The notes beneath the pieces were generated by a model. It was given only the letters and a program-made list of their open reading frames with translations, ran no database searches and had not been told where the DNA came from. A stretch of 64,000 nucleotides of DNA from Streptomyces griseomycini (lineage in GTDB: Bacteria > Actinomycetota > Actinomycetes > Streptomycetales > Streptomycetaceae): NCBI RefSeq assembly GCF_014203535.1, contig NZ_JACHJI010000002.1, positions 253,042 to 317,041 of the forward strand. Direction: 5' to 3'. Of the stretch, positions 52,881-63,121 are shown piece by piece; the first letter of the stretch is position 1, and each line of letters opens with the position of its first letter. A program made the translations under genes and the position numbers.

Positions 52881-53858
52881 CTAGGAGAGCCGGACGCGCG
52901 GGTCGATCCAGGCGTACGCGATGTCGACGAGGATGTTCATCAGCAGGATGAAGAAGGCTCCCACGAGCATGACGCCCATCGTCAGCGGGAGGTCCTTGTT
53001 CACCGCCCCGTCGACCGCGAGACGGCCGATTCCCTGGAGCGAGAAGGTGAGCTCGGTGACGACACCGCCGCCGAGCAGGGCGCTGATGTCGATGCCGAGG
53101 ATGGTCACGATCGGGATCATCGAGCCGCGCCAGGCGTAGCGGAAGAAGACGTACTTGCCCGGCATGCCCTTGGCCCGGGCGGTGCGCACGTGCTCCTCCG
53201 CGAGCTGCTCGATGATCGAGGAGCGCGCCATACGGGTGTACTGCGCGGTGAAGATGGTGGACATCACGATCATGGGGATGGACAGCCCCACGAGCCAGCC
53301 GACCGGGTCCTCGGTGAACGGGACGTACTCGGGGTTCTCCATCCAGCCGGTGCTGTAGACGAGGAGCAGCAGAACGATCGGGCCGAGGAAGTAGATCTGG
53401 AACGAGCTGAGCACCATGGACGCGCCGGTGGCGACCTTGTCCACGAGGGTGCCGCGCCGGTAGGCGGCGAGCATGCCGGTGCCGAGGCCGACGGTCAGGA
53501 AGAAGACGATGCCGCCGACGGTGAGGGAGAGCGTCAGCGGGAACCTGTCCATGATCAGGTCCCAGACGTTCTCGTTGTAGTAGAAGGACTGTCCGAGGCA
53601 CGGGGCGGGGCAGTCGCCCTCGGGGAAGTCGCGGCCGGCCACGATGCCGGACATGAACTCCCAGAACTGCTGCACGATCGGCTGGTCGAGTCCCAGGGCG
53701 TGGCGGATGTCCTCGAGTCTCTCGGGCGAGCAGTCCTTGCCACAGGCCAGGGAAGCGTAGTCGGACGGTGCGGCGACGAAGAGGAAGAAGGTTGCGGCAC
53801 CGATCAGAAACAGGGTGACGACAGCACCGACTGAGCGCCGGAGGATGTACTGAAGCAT
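52881..53858 (-). CDS. bldKC: Oligopeptide ABC permease BldKC
   Basis: 325 aa, ATG at 53858. It is a DppB-type permease with six TM segments (first YILRRSVGAVVTLFLIGAAT) and the EAA loop ARAKGMPGKYVFFRYAWRGSMIPIVT. A large outside loop has two Cys pairs (LACGKDCSPE, GDCPAPCLG), unusual for a permease and perhaps disulphide-bonded. A hairpin lies between it and bldKB. Confidence 0.88.
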   Translation of the reverse strand: MLQYILRRSVGAVVTLFLIGAATFFLFVAAPSDYASLACGKDCSPERLEDIRHALGLDQPIVQQFWEFMSGIVAGRDFPEGDCPAPCLGQSFYYNENVWDLIMDRFPLTLSLTVGGIVFFLTVGLGTGMLAAYRRGTLVDKVATGASMVLSSFQIYFLGPIVLLLLVYSTGWMENPEYVPFTEDPVGWLVGLSIPMIVMSTIFTAQYTRMARSSIIEQLAEEHVRTARAKGMPGKYVFFRYAWRGSMIPIVTILGIDISALLGGGVVTELTFSLQGIGRLAVDGAVNKDLPLTMGVMLVGAFFILLMNILVDIAYAWIDPRVRLS

Positions 53859-53906
53859 GGCGGTGGGGGCTGCTCTCTACGGAGACGGTGGACGGTTTCA
53901 CGGAAC

Positions 53907-53942
53907 CGCGGGGGCACGCTCCGCCTGGTGCGCGCCCCCGCG
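53907..53942 (-). other. Intercistronic hairpin between bldKB and bldKC
   Basis: 9-bp arms (CGCGGGGGC/GCCCCCGCG) with further inner pairing lie 16 bp past the bldKB stop. It can stop or stabilise transcripts so that binding protein is made in excess of permease. Confidence 0.6.
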
Positions 53943-53957
53943 ATCAGCCGTAACGGG

Positions 53958-55751
53958 TTACGACTTCAGGAACAGTCGGGTGAGGTCGATGTAGCTCGAC
54001 TCGGTGCTGTAGCGGGCACCGCCGATGTTCGAACCGTAGAGCTGGAACTGCTTGGTGTACCACAGCGGAGCGGCCGGGTTGACCTCTTCCAGGATGTACT
54101 TGTGGGCCTCCTGCCAGGTCTTGGCGGCCTCCTCCGGCTGCTGGGTCAGCGCCTTCGCGATCAGCTGCTGGACCTTCGGGTCGTCGATGTGCGAGTAGTT
54201 CGACTTACCGTCGCCGACCTGGTCGCCGTCGTAGATCGGCGTGACGACCGTGGCCGGGGACGGCCAGTCCTGGCCCCAGCCGGTGATGTAGATGTCGTAC
54301 GGGTTCTTGACCTTGCCGATCTGCTCGTAGTAGCTCGCCGCGTCGATCTCCTTGGAGACGACGTCGATGCCGACCTTGCCCAGGGCGTCCTCGATGGCGA
54401 CCTTGCGCTTCTGGCCCTGCTCGGAGTTGCCGTAGGCGAAGACGAGCTTCTTCTCGGCGGCCGGAACGTCCTTCAGGAGCTCCTTGGCCTTCTCGATGTT
54501 GCCGCTCGGCGTCTTCAGACGGCCGTACGGGTCGTAGGCCGCGTCGTAGCCCGGCAGGGTCGGGGCGAACAGGTTCGGGGCCACGTCGCCGCCGTAGGCA
54601 CCGCCCTCACCGGCGATGAGCGACTTGGAGTTCACCGCGTAGGCGACGGCGTCACGGACCGCCTTGTTCTTGACCCGGTCCAGGTTGAAGGTGAGCTGCA
54701 TGACGTAGGGCTGGTAGCCCTTGATCGTGCGCTTGTTGACGGCCGGGTCGCTGATGACGTCCTGGATCTGGGTGGAGTCGACGCTGCCGGTGAACTGGAT
54801 GGCGTTCTTGTCGCCGCCCTGGTCGGCGATCAGACGCTTGGTCTGGGTCGACTCGGTGACACCGAACTGGAAGTTCCAGCCGTCCACGTACTGGTGGCGC
54901 ACGGCGTCGCTCTTCGGGTCCCAGTTCTCGTTCTTGACGAGCTTGAGGGACTTGCCCGCCTTGACTTCCGCGATCTTGTAGGGACCGAGGGAGACGGGCT
55001 TCTTGTCGTACTTCTCCTTCGTGTCGGTCTCCTCCGGCACGATGGAGTAGCCCGGCATGGCGAGCGTCATCGGCAGGTCGGGACGCGGCTTGTCGAAGTG
55101 GAAGACGATGGTCTTGTCGTCCGGGGTCTCCAGGACGCTGTCCGGGAGGTGCTTCTTGCCGTAGCCGCCGTCCGGCAGGGCCTTGCGGTAGTCGGGGCCG
55201 CTCAGCCAGGTCTGCAGGTAGGTCGGGCCGTCGAAGATGAACTCCGCGTACTGGCGCTCGATGGTGTGGCGGACGTCGGCGGACGTGATCGGGTTGCCGT
55301 TCTCGTCCTTGAGGCCGTCCTTGAGGGTGTACGTCCAGGTCTTGTTGTCGTTGGACGCCTTGCCCGAGTCGGTCGCGAGGTCACCCACGACCGCGACACC
55401 GCCCTTGCCGTCCTCCTGGAAGTTCGTCAGGCCGCGGAAGAGCAGGTTGGAGAGCTGGCCGGCGTCGGAGACGTAGATCTGACCCGGGTCCATGTGCGAG
55501 ATGCCGGACTCCTGGTAGACCGTGACCGTGCCGCCCGGCTTGGCGCCCGGGACCTCTTCGGCCGGGCCGGCCGAAGCCGCGGCGTCCAGGTAGGTGACGC
55601 TCTGGGACTGCTCCTTGGCCTCCTCCTGGTCCTTCTTGGAGTCCTTGCCGGAGTTACCGCCCGTGTTCTCCGAGCAGCCGGTGAGCGCGAGGGAGCCGGC
55701 CGCTATCGCGACCAGAATGGCGCGCGCTCTGCGCGAGTTGAGCGACTTCAT
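53958..55751 (-). CDS. bldKB: Oligopeptide-binding lipoprotein BldKB
   Basis: 597 aa. Lipoprotein signal LALTGC with Cys26, then a charged linker (GKDSKKDQEEAKEQ) and an SBP_bac_5 domain (GGTVTVYQESGISHMDPGQIY, LRDAVAYAV-type region KAVRDAVAYAVNSKSL, PLWYTKQFQLYGSNI). It binds extracellular oligopeptide for the BldK importer. Lys-rich and less GC-biased than its neighbours, as usual for abundant proteins. Hairpins lie in both flanking gaps. Confidence 0.88.
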   Translation of the reverse strand: MKSLNSRRARAILVAIAAGSLALTGCSENTGGNSGKDSKKDQEEAKEQSQSVTYLDAAASAGPAEEVPGAKPGGTVTVYQESGISHMDPGQIYVSDAGQLSNLLFRGLTNFQEDGKGGVAVVGDLATDSGKASNDNKTWTYTLKDGLKDENGNPITSADVRHTIERQYAEFIFDGPTYLQTWLSGPDYRKALPDGGYGKKHLPDSVLETPDDKTIVFHFDKPRPDLPMTLAMPGYSIVPEETDTKEKYDKKPVSLGPYKIAEVKAGKSLKLVKNENWDPKSDAVRHQYVDGWNFQFGVTESTQTKRLIADQGGDKNAIQFTGSVDSTQIQDVISDPAVNKRTIKGYQPYVMQLTFNLDRVKNKAVRDAVAYAVNSKSLIAGEGGAYGGDVAPNLFAPTLPGYDAAYDPYGRLKTPSGNIEKAKELLKDVPAAEKKLVFAYGNSEQGQKRKVAIEDALGKVGIDVVSKEIDAASYYEQIGKVKNPYDIYITGWGQDWPSPATVVTPIYDGDQVGDGKSNYSHIDDPKVQQLIAKALTQQPEEAAKTWQEAHKYILEEVNPAAPLWYTKQFQLYGSNIGGARYSTESSYIDLTRLFLKS

Positions 55752-55818
55752 GAGGCGTATGCACCTACCTGTCGTTGTTATCCATGAGTACTGCCTGACG
55801 CGGCTGGTAGGCCGACGC

Positions 55819-55837
55819 GGGGGCGGCAGCCACCCCC
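55819..55837 (-). other. Intercistronic hairpin between bldKA and bldKB
   Basis: GGGGGTG pairs with CGCCCCC (one G-U) around a 5-nt loop, between bldKA's stop and bldKB's start. It is a weaker stem than the one after bldKB. Confidence 0.4.
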
Positions 55838-55850
55838 CACCAATGGACGA

Positions 55851-56897
55851 CTAGCGCCCGGACTTGGGGTCGAAGGCATCCCGTACGGAGTCTCCGAGGA
55901 GGTTGAAGCACAGGATGAAGATCACCAGCGCCACACCCGGGAAGAAGATGAAGGCCGGGTCCTGCTGGGTGTACTGCGCGCCGGCGGCGAACAGTCGTCC
56001 CCAGTCCGGCGTGGGCTCGACGAAGCCGACGCCCGCGAAGGAGAGGAAGGCGATGGTCAGGATGGTGCTGGGCAGCTGGTACGTGAACTGCACCAGCACC
56101 GGGGTGACGATGTTCGGCAGGATCTCCTTGCGGATGATGCGTGCCGGCGAGGCACCGGACACCTTGGCGGCCTCGATGAACTCGCGCTCGCGCACCGCCA
56201 GCACGACGGAGCGGACCAGTCGGGCCATGCCCATCCATCCGAGGACCCACAGCACGATCAGGATCGCCAGCGCCCTGAAGTACGTGGGCGTCTCCTCCCG
56301 CGGGTCCACGAAGAAGGCGGTCACCACGGGCATGAAGGCGATGAAGAACAGCTGCGAGGGGAAGGACAGGAAGAAGTCCGTGACCCGGCCGAGCCAGTAG
56401 TCGGTGCGGCCGCCGAAGTAACCGCCGACCAGACCGATGATCACACCCGTGACCGTCAGCAGGGTCGCCACGCCCAGCGCCATGTACAGCGAGGTCCGCA
56501 TGCCGTACACCAGCATGGCGAAGAGGTCACGGCCGTACTGCGGCTCGACGCCGAACCAGTGCTCCGCGGAGACGCCGCCGAAGTAACCCAGCGGAAGACC
56601 GAACTCGTCCAGCACCGGCTTGTCCGCATATGTGGGGTCCTGCCCGTACAGGGTGTACGGGTCCGTCCCGCTGATCGCGGTGAGCACGGGCGCCAGCAGG
56701 GCAATGACGAAGAAGAAAATCACTACCCCGGCACAGACCATGCCGGTACGGTCACGCCTGAAGCGCTGCCACATGAGCCGGCCGGGCGAACGGCCCTCGA
56801 GGCCCGTCTTGTTCTTGGCGGTCTCGCTGGTCGACGCCAGTTCGGGTTCCAAGGCGACCGCGGACCCCGAGTCCTCGGCCTTGGTTGGACTGGTCAT
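55851..56897 (-). CDS. bldKA: Oligopeptide ABC permease BldKA
   Basis: 348 aa, ATG at 56897 after a GGGGGAAG-type site. It is a DppC-type permease: a hydrophilic N-terminus of about 50 residues, six TM segments and the EAA loop AAKVSGASPARIIRKEILPNIVTPVLV. It ends DSVRDAFDPKSGR. It is the first gene of the operon; the promoter lies in the divergent 56898-57422 region shared with typA. Confidence 0.88.
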   Translation of the reverse strand: MTSPTKAEDSGSAVALEPELASTSETAKNKTGLEGRSPGRLMWQRFRRDRTGMVCAGVVIFFFVIALLAPVLTAISGTDPYTLYGQDPTYADKPVLDEFGLPLGYFGGVSAEHWFGVEPQYGRDLFAMLVYGMRTSLYMALGVATLLTVTGVIIGLVGGYFGGRTDYWLGRVTDFFLSFPSQLFFIAFMPVVTAFFVDPREETPTYFRALAILIVLWVLGWMGMARLVRSVVLAVREREFIEAAKVSGASPARIIRKEILPNIVTPVLVQFTYQLPSTILTIAFLSFAGVGFVEPTPDWGRLFAAGAQYTQQDPAFIFFPGVALVIFILCFNLLGDSVRDAFDPKSGR

Positions 56898-57011
56898 GTG
56901 TGTTCTTCCCCCGGGGGGTTGGAGAGTTGAGCGCAGCACAGATACCGGCAGGTTCTGCGGTTTGGGGGAACTTTCGCCAAGACCATCAACGCGCGTCAAG
57001 GGCGGAAGACA

Positions 57012-57025
57012 TAGGGATCTCCCTA
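57012..57025. promoter_or_regulatory. Palindrome in the bldK/typA divergent region
   Basis: TAGGGA-TC-TCCCTA is a perfect palindrome 115-128 bp before bldKA, with TATGGA as a possible -10 for bldKA at 57029-57034. On the other strand TTGACA (57074-57079) could serve typA, but no good -10 follows. The rest of 56898-57422 (525 bp) is AT-richer near 57040-57135, then GC-rich with hairpins; no gene is seen. Confidence 0.35.
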
Positions 57026-57422
57026 CCGTCCATATTTTGAGCGAAAATTGCAAAGATTGACACCTACGCGCGCTTGACACCCCTGTGCACAAACCGACAA
57101 AACGGTCATACGGAAATAATTTTCTGTTTACATGTCCGAAACCCGTTGGTGTGATCACCGGTATCCGAACAGCGCTTCGCGCTCCCCAGGGGCCCCACGG
57201 GCAGCACGGGGCCCGGCCGGAACCTCCCGGGCCCCGAAACGCCCGGGGCTCCTGAGGTCCGGGTCTCCGGGACGCCGCCGGGGGCTCCCGGGCTCGGGAA
57301 GACGGTCCCGCCGACGGCCCCGTACCATGGGGTGAGGCCGTGGCGTGTCCAGCCCGGCAGGGCCCGCGCACCGCAGACGTCTGCGCAGGGCATCCTTCAC
57401 CACCTCCGGGAGTACGCCTTTT

Positions 57423-59339
<1,917 letters not shown>

Positions 59340-59349
59340 CCCGGCCGGC

Positions 59350-59396
59350 ACGGACGGAGGCGGTGCACCCCGGTGGGGTGCACCGCCTCCGTCCGT
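59350..59396. terminator. Strong bidirectional terminator after typA
   Basis: A perfect 22-bp stem with a 3-nt loop lies between typA and the convergent binding-protein gene. Confidence 0.93.
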
Positions 59397-59406
59397 TCTC
59401 CGGGTG

Positions 59407-61647
59407 TCAGTCCCCGGCCGAGGAGTCGGCGCTCTTCGCGCCCGGTGTCCCCGCCGGCCCCTGCGCGCCCTTCTTCAGGAAGCCCATGTCCTCGTACACC
59501 GGCGTGCGGAAGCCGAAGGCGCCGGCGTTGGCCAGGTCCTTGCGGGCCGCGACGAGCTGGGGGCGCTGGTAGAGGGGGATGGAGCCGGCCGCCGCCCAGA
59601 TGCGGGAGTCCGCCTTGCGGATCAGTGCGCGGCGCTCGGCGTCGTCGAGCGTGGTGATGGCCTGGTCGAAGAGCTGGTCGACCTGGTCGGTGCCGACGCG
59701 GGTGTAGTTCTGCTCGACGTTCAGCGAGCCGTCGGCGGCCGGGACCGGCTTGGCGTAGACGGGGCGGGCGTCGGTGGCGGGGAAGGCGGTCGCGGGCCAG
59801 GAGTACAGGGCGAGGTCGTACTCGCCGGAGGCGATGTGGTCCTTGAAGTAGCTCGCGTCGTCGACCCTGGAGACGTCCGTGCGGATGCCGATCCTCTCCA
59901 GCATCCGGGAGATCCGGTCGGCCACGGTGCGCAGGGTGTCCGAGCCGGGTCCCGAGGGCAGCACGAAGCGGAGGGTGAGCGCCTTGCCGTTCTTGGCGAC
60001 GGGGACGGTCCCGGCCCGGGCCGGGGCGGCGGTGCCCTTGGGGGCGTAGGCGCCGGGGGCGCCGCCCTGCTTCAGGTGCTGGGTGCCGGTGCCGGAGTCC
60101 TGCGGCGCCTTGTCGTCGCCGCCGTTCTCCCGGCCGTCCTTCCCGTCACCCCCTTTGCGCTTCTTCTCCTTTTCGTCGTTCTTGTTCTCTTCGCTCTCGC
60201 CGACGACGTACGTGCCGTCGTCCTCCCCGGAGCCCTCGCCCTTCTTCCCCTCCGCGCCGGCCGCCTTCTCCCCCTTCTCCTTCTCCTCCTCGACCGGCCC
60301 GCCCGGCACCCACCCGGCGTCCGACAGCAGCGCCCGCGCCTCCTTGACGTCCGGGCGGCCGAGGGCGCCGCTGTTGTCGGCGTAGGCGGCCTGGCCGGAC
60401 AGCGCCAGGTGGCTGCCGACCGGCTCGGCGGGCAGACCGAGCGGCTTCAGCACCGCCTCGGCCAGCTCCTTCCGGTCCAGGGCGCGGGCCACGGCACGGC
60501 GGACCCGCTCGTCGGAGAGGGGGCCGTCGGCGCCGTTGAGGGCGAGCTGGGTGTAGGCCGGCTCCAGTGACTTGCGCACCTCGAAGCCGCTGAGGGCCTT
60601 CTGCCGGCGGGCGTACTTCGCGGCCTTCCTGCGCCGCTTCTCGCGGGCGGAGACCTCCTCGTCGGCGGCCTCCTCGTCGGAGCCGTTCGCGATCGCCCAG
60701 GAGCGCAGCTCGTCGGCGGCGGACCGGTCGGCGGCGGGGCCCATGAGGGGCGTGCTCGCGCTCTGCGGGCCGGCCGCGGCGGTGACGCGGCCTGCGGCGG
60801 CCGGGTCGATCTCGGCCAGGTCGACGGTGCCGGCGGCGAGCGCGGAGACCCGCTTGTCGCGGGGCACGGCGCGCAGCACGATCTCCGAGAGCCTGGCGGG
60901 GTCGCCCCACCAGCGCGCGTTGCGGGTGAGGGTGACCTCGTCCTCCTTGCCGTCGACCTTCTTCACCGTGAAGGGGCCGGCGGTGACCTTCAGCTTCTTG
61001 CGGGCCCCGTCGTTGAAGGAGTCCGGGGTGCCCATGACCTCCTTCGGGTACAGCGGCGTGAACAACGACTTCCAGTCGGCGTAGGGACGGCTGAAGGTGA
61101 CCTTGACCTCCAGGTCCCCCTTGCCGCGCTCGACCTTCTCGATGCGGTCGTAGCCGGCGTTGCGGGCGGTCCAGTAGGCGGTGTCCTTCCCGGACAGGGC
61201 GCGCCACTGGGCGGCGAAGTCGGCGGCGCCGATCTCGCGGCCGTCGCTCCAGACGGCCTGCTGGCTGAGCCGGTAGAGGACGACCTGCTTGGGCTCGGTC
61301 TCGACGACCTCGGCGGACTCCAGGTAGTCGGGGTCGCGCACCGGCCGCCCCCGGCCGTCCGTCCGGAACATCGAGGGCAGGACGGCCTGCGCGATCCGGA
61401 CGGTGGTGGCGTCGGCGTCCGACTGGAAGACGTTCAGGGTGTCCGGGACGGTGTCCACGGCCCAGCGCAGGGTGCCCCCGTCGGCGATCTCCGCGCGGTC
61501 GGCGGGCTCGACGTCCGGCCCGGCGAGGGGCTTGCCCGCCGGGTCCTCGGAGCCGCATCCGGCCAGCGCGGGCACCGCGAGCACGCCCGCCGTGAGGAGG
61601 GCGACCGAGCGCAGAGCCGCGCGCGGACCGACGCCGTCGTGGGACAT
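59407..61647 (-). CDS. Solitary oligopeptide-binding lipoprotein with charged insert
   Basis: 746 aa from ATG at 61647 after GGAGG; the frame runs to 61887 without conservation. Lipobox LAGC with Cys31, SBP_bac_5 fold (TLNVFQSDADATTV, RVRRAVARALDRKELAEAV, LYSWPATAF). Two charged inserts break the fold: DEEAADEEVSAREKRRRK near 340 and a Glu/Lys/Gly-rich stretch of about 80 residues near 475-560 (EEEKEKGEKAAG, ENKNDEKEKKRK). No permease or ATPase is beside it; it may feed the nearby Opp systems. Confidence 0.87.
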   Translation of the reverse strand: MSHDGVGPRAALRSVALLTAGVLAVPALAGCGSEDPAGKPLAGPDVEPADRAEIADGGTLRWAVDTVPDTLNVFQSDADATTVRIAQAVLPSMFRTDGRGRPVRDPDYLESAEVVETEPKQVVLYRLSQQAVWSDGREIGAADFAAQWRALSGKDTAYWTARNAGYDRIEKVERGKGDLEVKVTFSRPYADWKSLFTPLYPKEVMGTPDSFNDGARKKLKVTAGPFTVKKVDGKEDEVTLTRNARWWGDPARLSEIVLRAVPRDKRVSALAAGTVDLAEIDPAAAGRVTAAAGPQSASTPLMGPAADRSAADELRSWAIANGSDEEAADEEVSAREKRRRKAAKYARRQKALSGFEVRKSLEPAYTQLALNGADGPLSDERVRRAVARALDRKELAEAVLKPLGLPAEPVGSHLALSGQAAYADNSGALGRPDVKEARALLSDAGWVPGGPVEEEKEKGEKAAGAEGKKGEGSGEDDGTYVVGESEENKNDEKEKKRKGGDGKDGRENGGDDKAPQDSGTGTQHLKQGGAPGAYAPKGTAAPARAGTVPVAKNGKALTLRFVLPSGPGSDTLRTVADRISRMLERIGIRTDVSRVDDASYFKDHIASGEYDLALYSWPATAFPATDARPVYAKPVPAADGSLNVEQNYTRVGTDQVDQLFDQAITTLDDAERRALIRKADSRIWAAAGSIPLYQRPQLVAARKDLANAGAFGFRTPVYEDMGFLKKGAQGPAGTPGAKSADSSAGD

Positions 61648-61936
61648 CTCTGGGTACCTCCGGGAAGCCGCGGGCGTTACGATCACTTTTGGTGGTATTT
61701 GGAGCTCATCAGATGTATGCGGCCACTGAAAAGGAAAGGGGTCGGCAACCGGGGGCGACACGGCGGCCACGGGCGGGAAGCCCACCCGTGCGGCGCAAAG
61801 CACCGAACGGTGCACCCGTACGCCTCGGCCAATCGATGCACATCCCTTCACAGCGCAAGGTGTGACGCGCAACACTCGCAGGCGCATGAACGTCGCCGCC
61901 TTGGGCCTGAAGGTCCCGTGGAAGTGAGGTCACGTC

Positions 61937-62230
61937 ATGTCCGTGCACGATGAACTGACGACCGTCCAGCGCTGCCTCGACGACCTGATCCGGTCGGTGG
62001 GGCGCCTGGAGAAGCAGCTCGGCAGCGGCGGCCTGGAGATGCGCCGCGTCCGAGCCGACACCAACCACCTGCGCGAGAGCGTCGCGCTGCTGCGGGAGAC
62101 GGCCGCCGCGTCGGCCGCCGCGTCGAAGCGGCCCGACCTCGTCACCATCTCCGACACGCCGTACGACCCCTCGCTGTGGGTGGACACGGACGACGAAGGG
62201 CTCGGCGCCCGCGACCGTCGCGCTCCCTGA
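61937..62230 (+). CDS. Small coiled-coil protein upstream of sdh genes
   Basis: 97 aa, ATG at 61937 with GTGAGG about 7 nt upstream. Residues 1-70 form a coiled coil (LTTVQRCLDDLIRSVGRLEKQL, RRVRADTNHLRESVALLRETA); the C-terminus is acidic and Asp-rich (SDTPYDPSLWVDTDDEG). No TM segment or known family. It lies 36 bp before the succinate dehydrogenase anchor and is probably cotranscribed. It could be an assembly factor or accessory subunit, with no direct evidence. The gap 61648-61936 (289 bp) holds promoters only. Confidence 0.75.
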   Translation: MSVHDELTTVQRCLDDLIRSVGRLEKQLGSGGLEMRRVRADTNHLRESVALLRETAAASAAASKRPDLVTISDTPYDPSLWVDTDDEGLGARDRRAP

Positions 62231-62266
62231 CCCCCCGATCCCCCCGACCTCGACCGGAGTGGACAC

Positions 62267-63103
62267 GTGGCCACAGGTACCGAACCTCCTGCCACCGAAC
62301 CCCGCCCCCGAAGCGGCGGCGTCACGGCGGGCACGCGCGCCGCGATCGACGCCCCGCACCTGCGGACCGACCGCTGGTGGCTGGCCCCGGCCGCCACCGC
62401 GGTCGGCCTGCTCGCCTTCGTCGTCTACTCGACCTGGCGGGCCTTCGCGAACGCCGACTACTACGCGGCACCGTACGTCTCGCCGTTCTACTCCCCGTGC
62501 CTCGCGGAGAACTGCGAACCCATGAAGGCCGGGCCGAACTGGGAGATCTTCGGCAGCTGGTGGGGCGTCTCACCGGCGATCATCATCCTGATCTTCCCGC
62601 TCGGCTTCCGCCTGACCTGCTACTACTACCGCAAGGCCTACTACCGGGGCTTCTGGGCGTCCCCGCCGGCCTGCGCGGTGGCCGAGCCGCACAGGAAGTA
62701 CACCGGCGAGACCCGCTTCCCGCTGATCCTGCAGAACGTCCACCGGTACTTCTTCTACGCGGCGATCCCGGTCGCCGCCATCCTGACCTACGACACCGTG
62801 CTCGCCTTCCGCGACGAGCACTACGAGTGGGGCCACATGGGGCTCGGCACGCTCGTCTTCCTGGTCAACATCGTGTTGATCTGGGCGTACACGATCTCCT
62901 GCCACTCCTGCCGGCACATCGTCGGCGGGAAGCTCAAACACTTCTCGAAGCATCCGGTGCGCTACCGGATGTGGCAGTGGGTGGGCCGGCTGAACGCCCG
63001 GCACATGCAGCTCGCCTGGGCGTCGCTGCTGAGCGTGGCGCTCGCCGACCTCTACGTGTACCTCGTCGCGTCCGGCGCCTTCGACGATCCGCGCTTCTTC
63101 TAA
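62267..63103 (+). CDS. Succinate dehydrogenase 5-TM membrane anchor (Sdh1-type SdhC)
   Basis: 278 aa, GTG at 62267 after GGAG. Five TM segments near 38-60, 98-120, 161-181, 191-212 and 248-268. Cys/His residues cluster at C118, C136, H142, H159 and in CHSCRH (C212, H213, C215, H217). Length and placement match the anchor of mycobacterial Sdh1 (Rv0249c-type), for which, as I recall, a membrane Rieske-type 2Fe-2S cluster has been described. It is not the usual SdhC/SdhD pair. SdhA follows 18 bp later. Confidence 0.85.
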   Translation: MATGTEPPATEPRPRSGGVTAGTRAAIDAPHLRTDRWWLAPAATAVGLLAFVVYSTWRAFANADYYAAPYVSPFYSPCLAENCEPMKAGPNWEIFGSWWGVSPAIIILIFPLGFRLTCYYYRKAYYRGFWASPPACAVAEPHRKYTGETRFPLILQNVHRYFFYAAIPVAAILTYDTVLAFRDEHYEWGHMGLGTLVFLVNIVLIWAYTISCHSCRHIVGGKLKHFSKHPVRYRMWQWVGRLNARHMQLAWASLLSVALADLYVYLVASGAFDDPRFF

Positions 63104-63121
63104 CCGAGTGGGGACTGACAG

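Noticed and set aside
44863..56897. Ten ABC genes as one operon
   Set aside because: A perfect 18-bp terminator (50609-50647) and a 193-bp gap separate the two five-gene sets.
61648..61720. Hammerhead ribozyme core CTGATGAG on the minus strand upstream of the binding-protein gene
   Set aside because: The matching GAAA core and the third stem are missing; an eight-base match is expected by chance.
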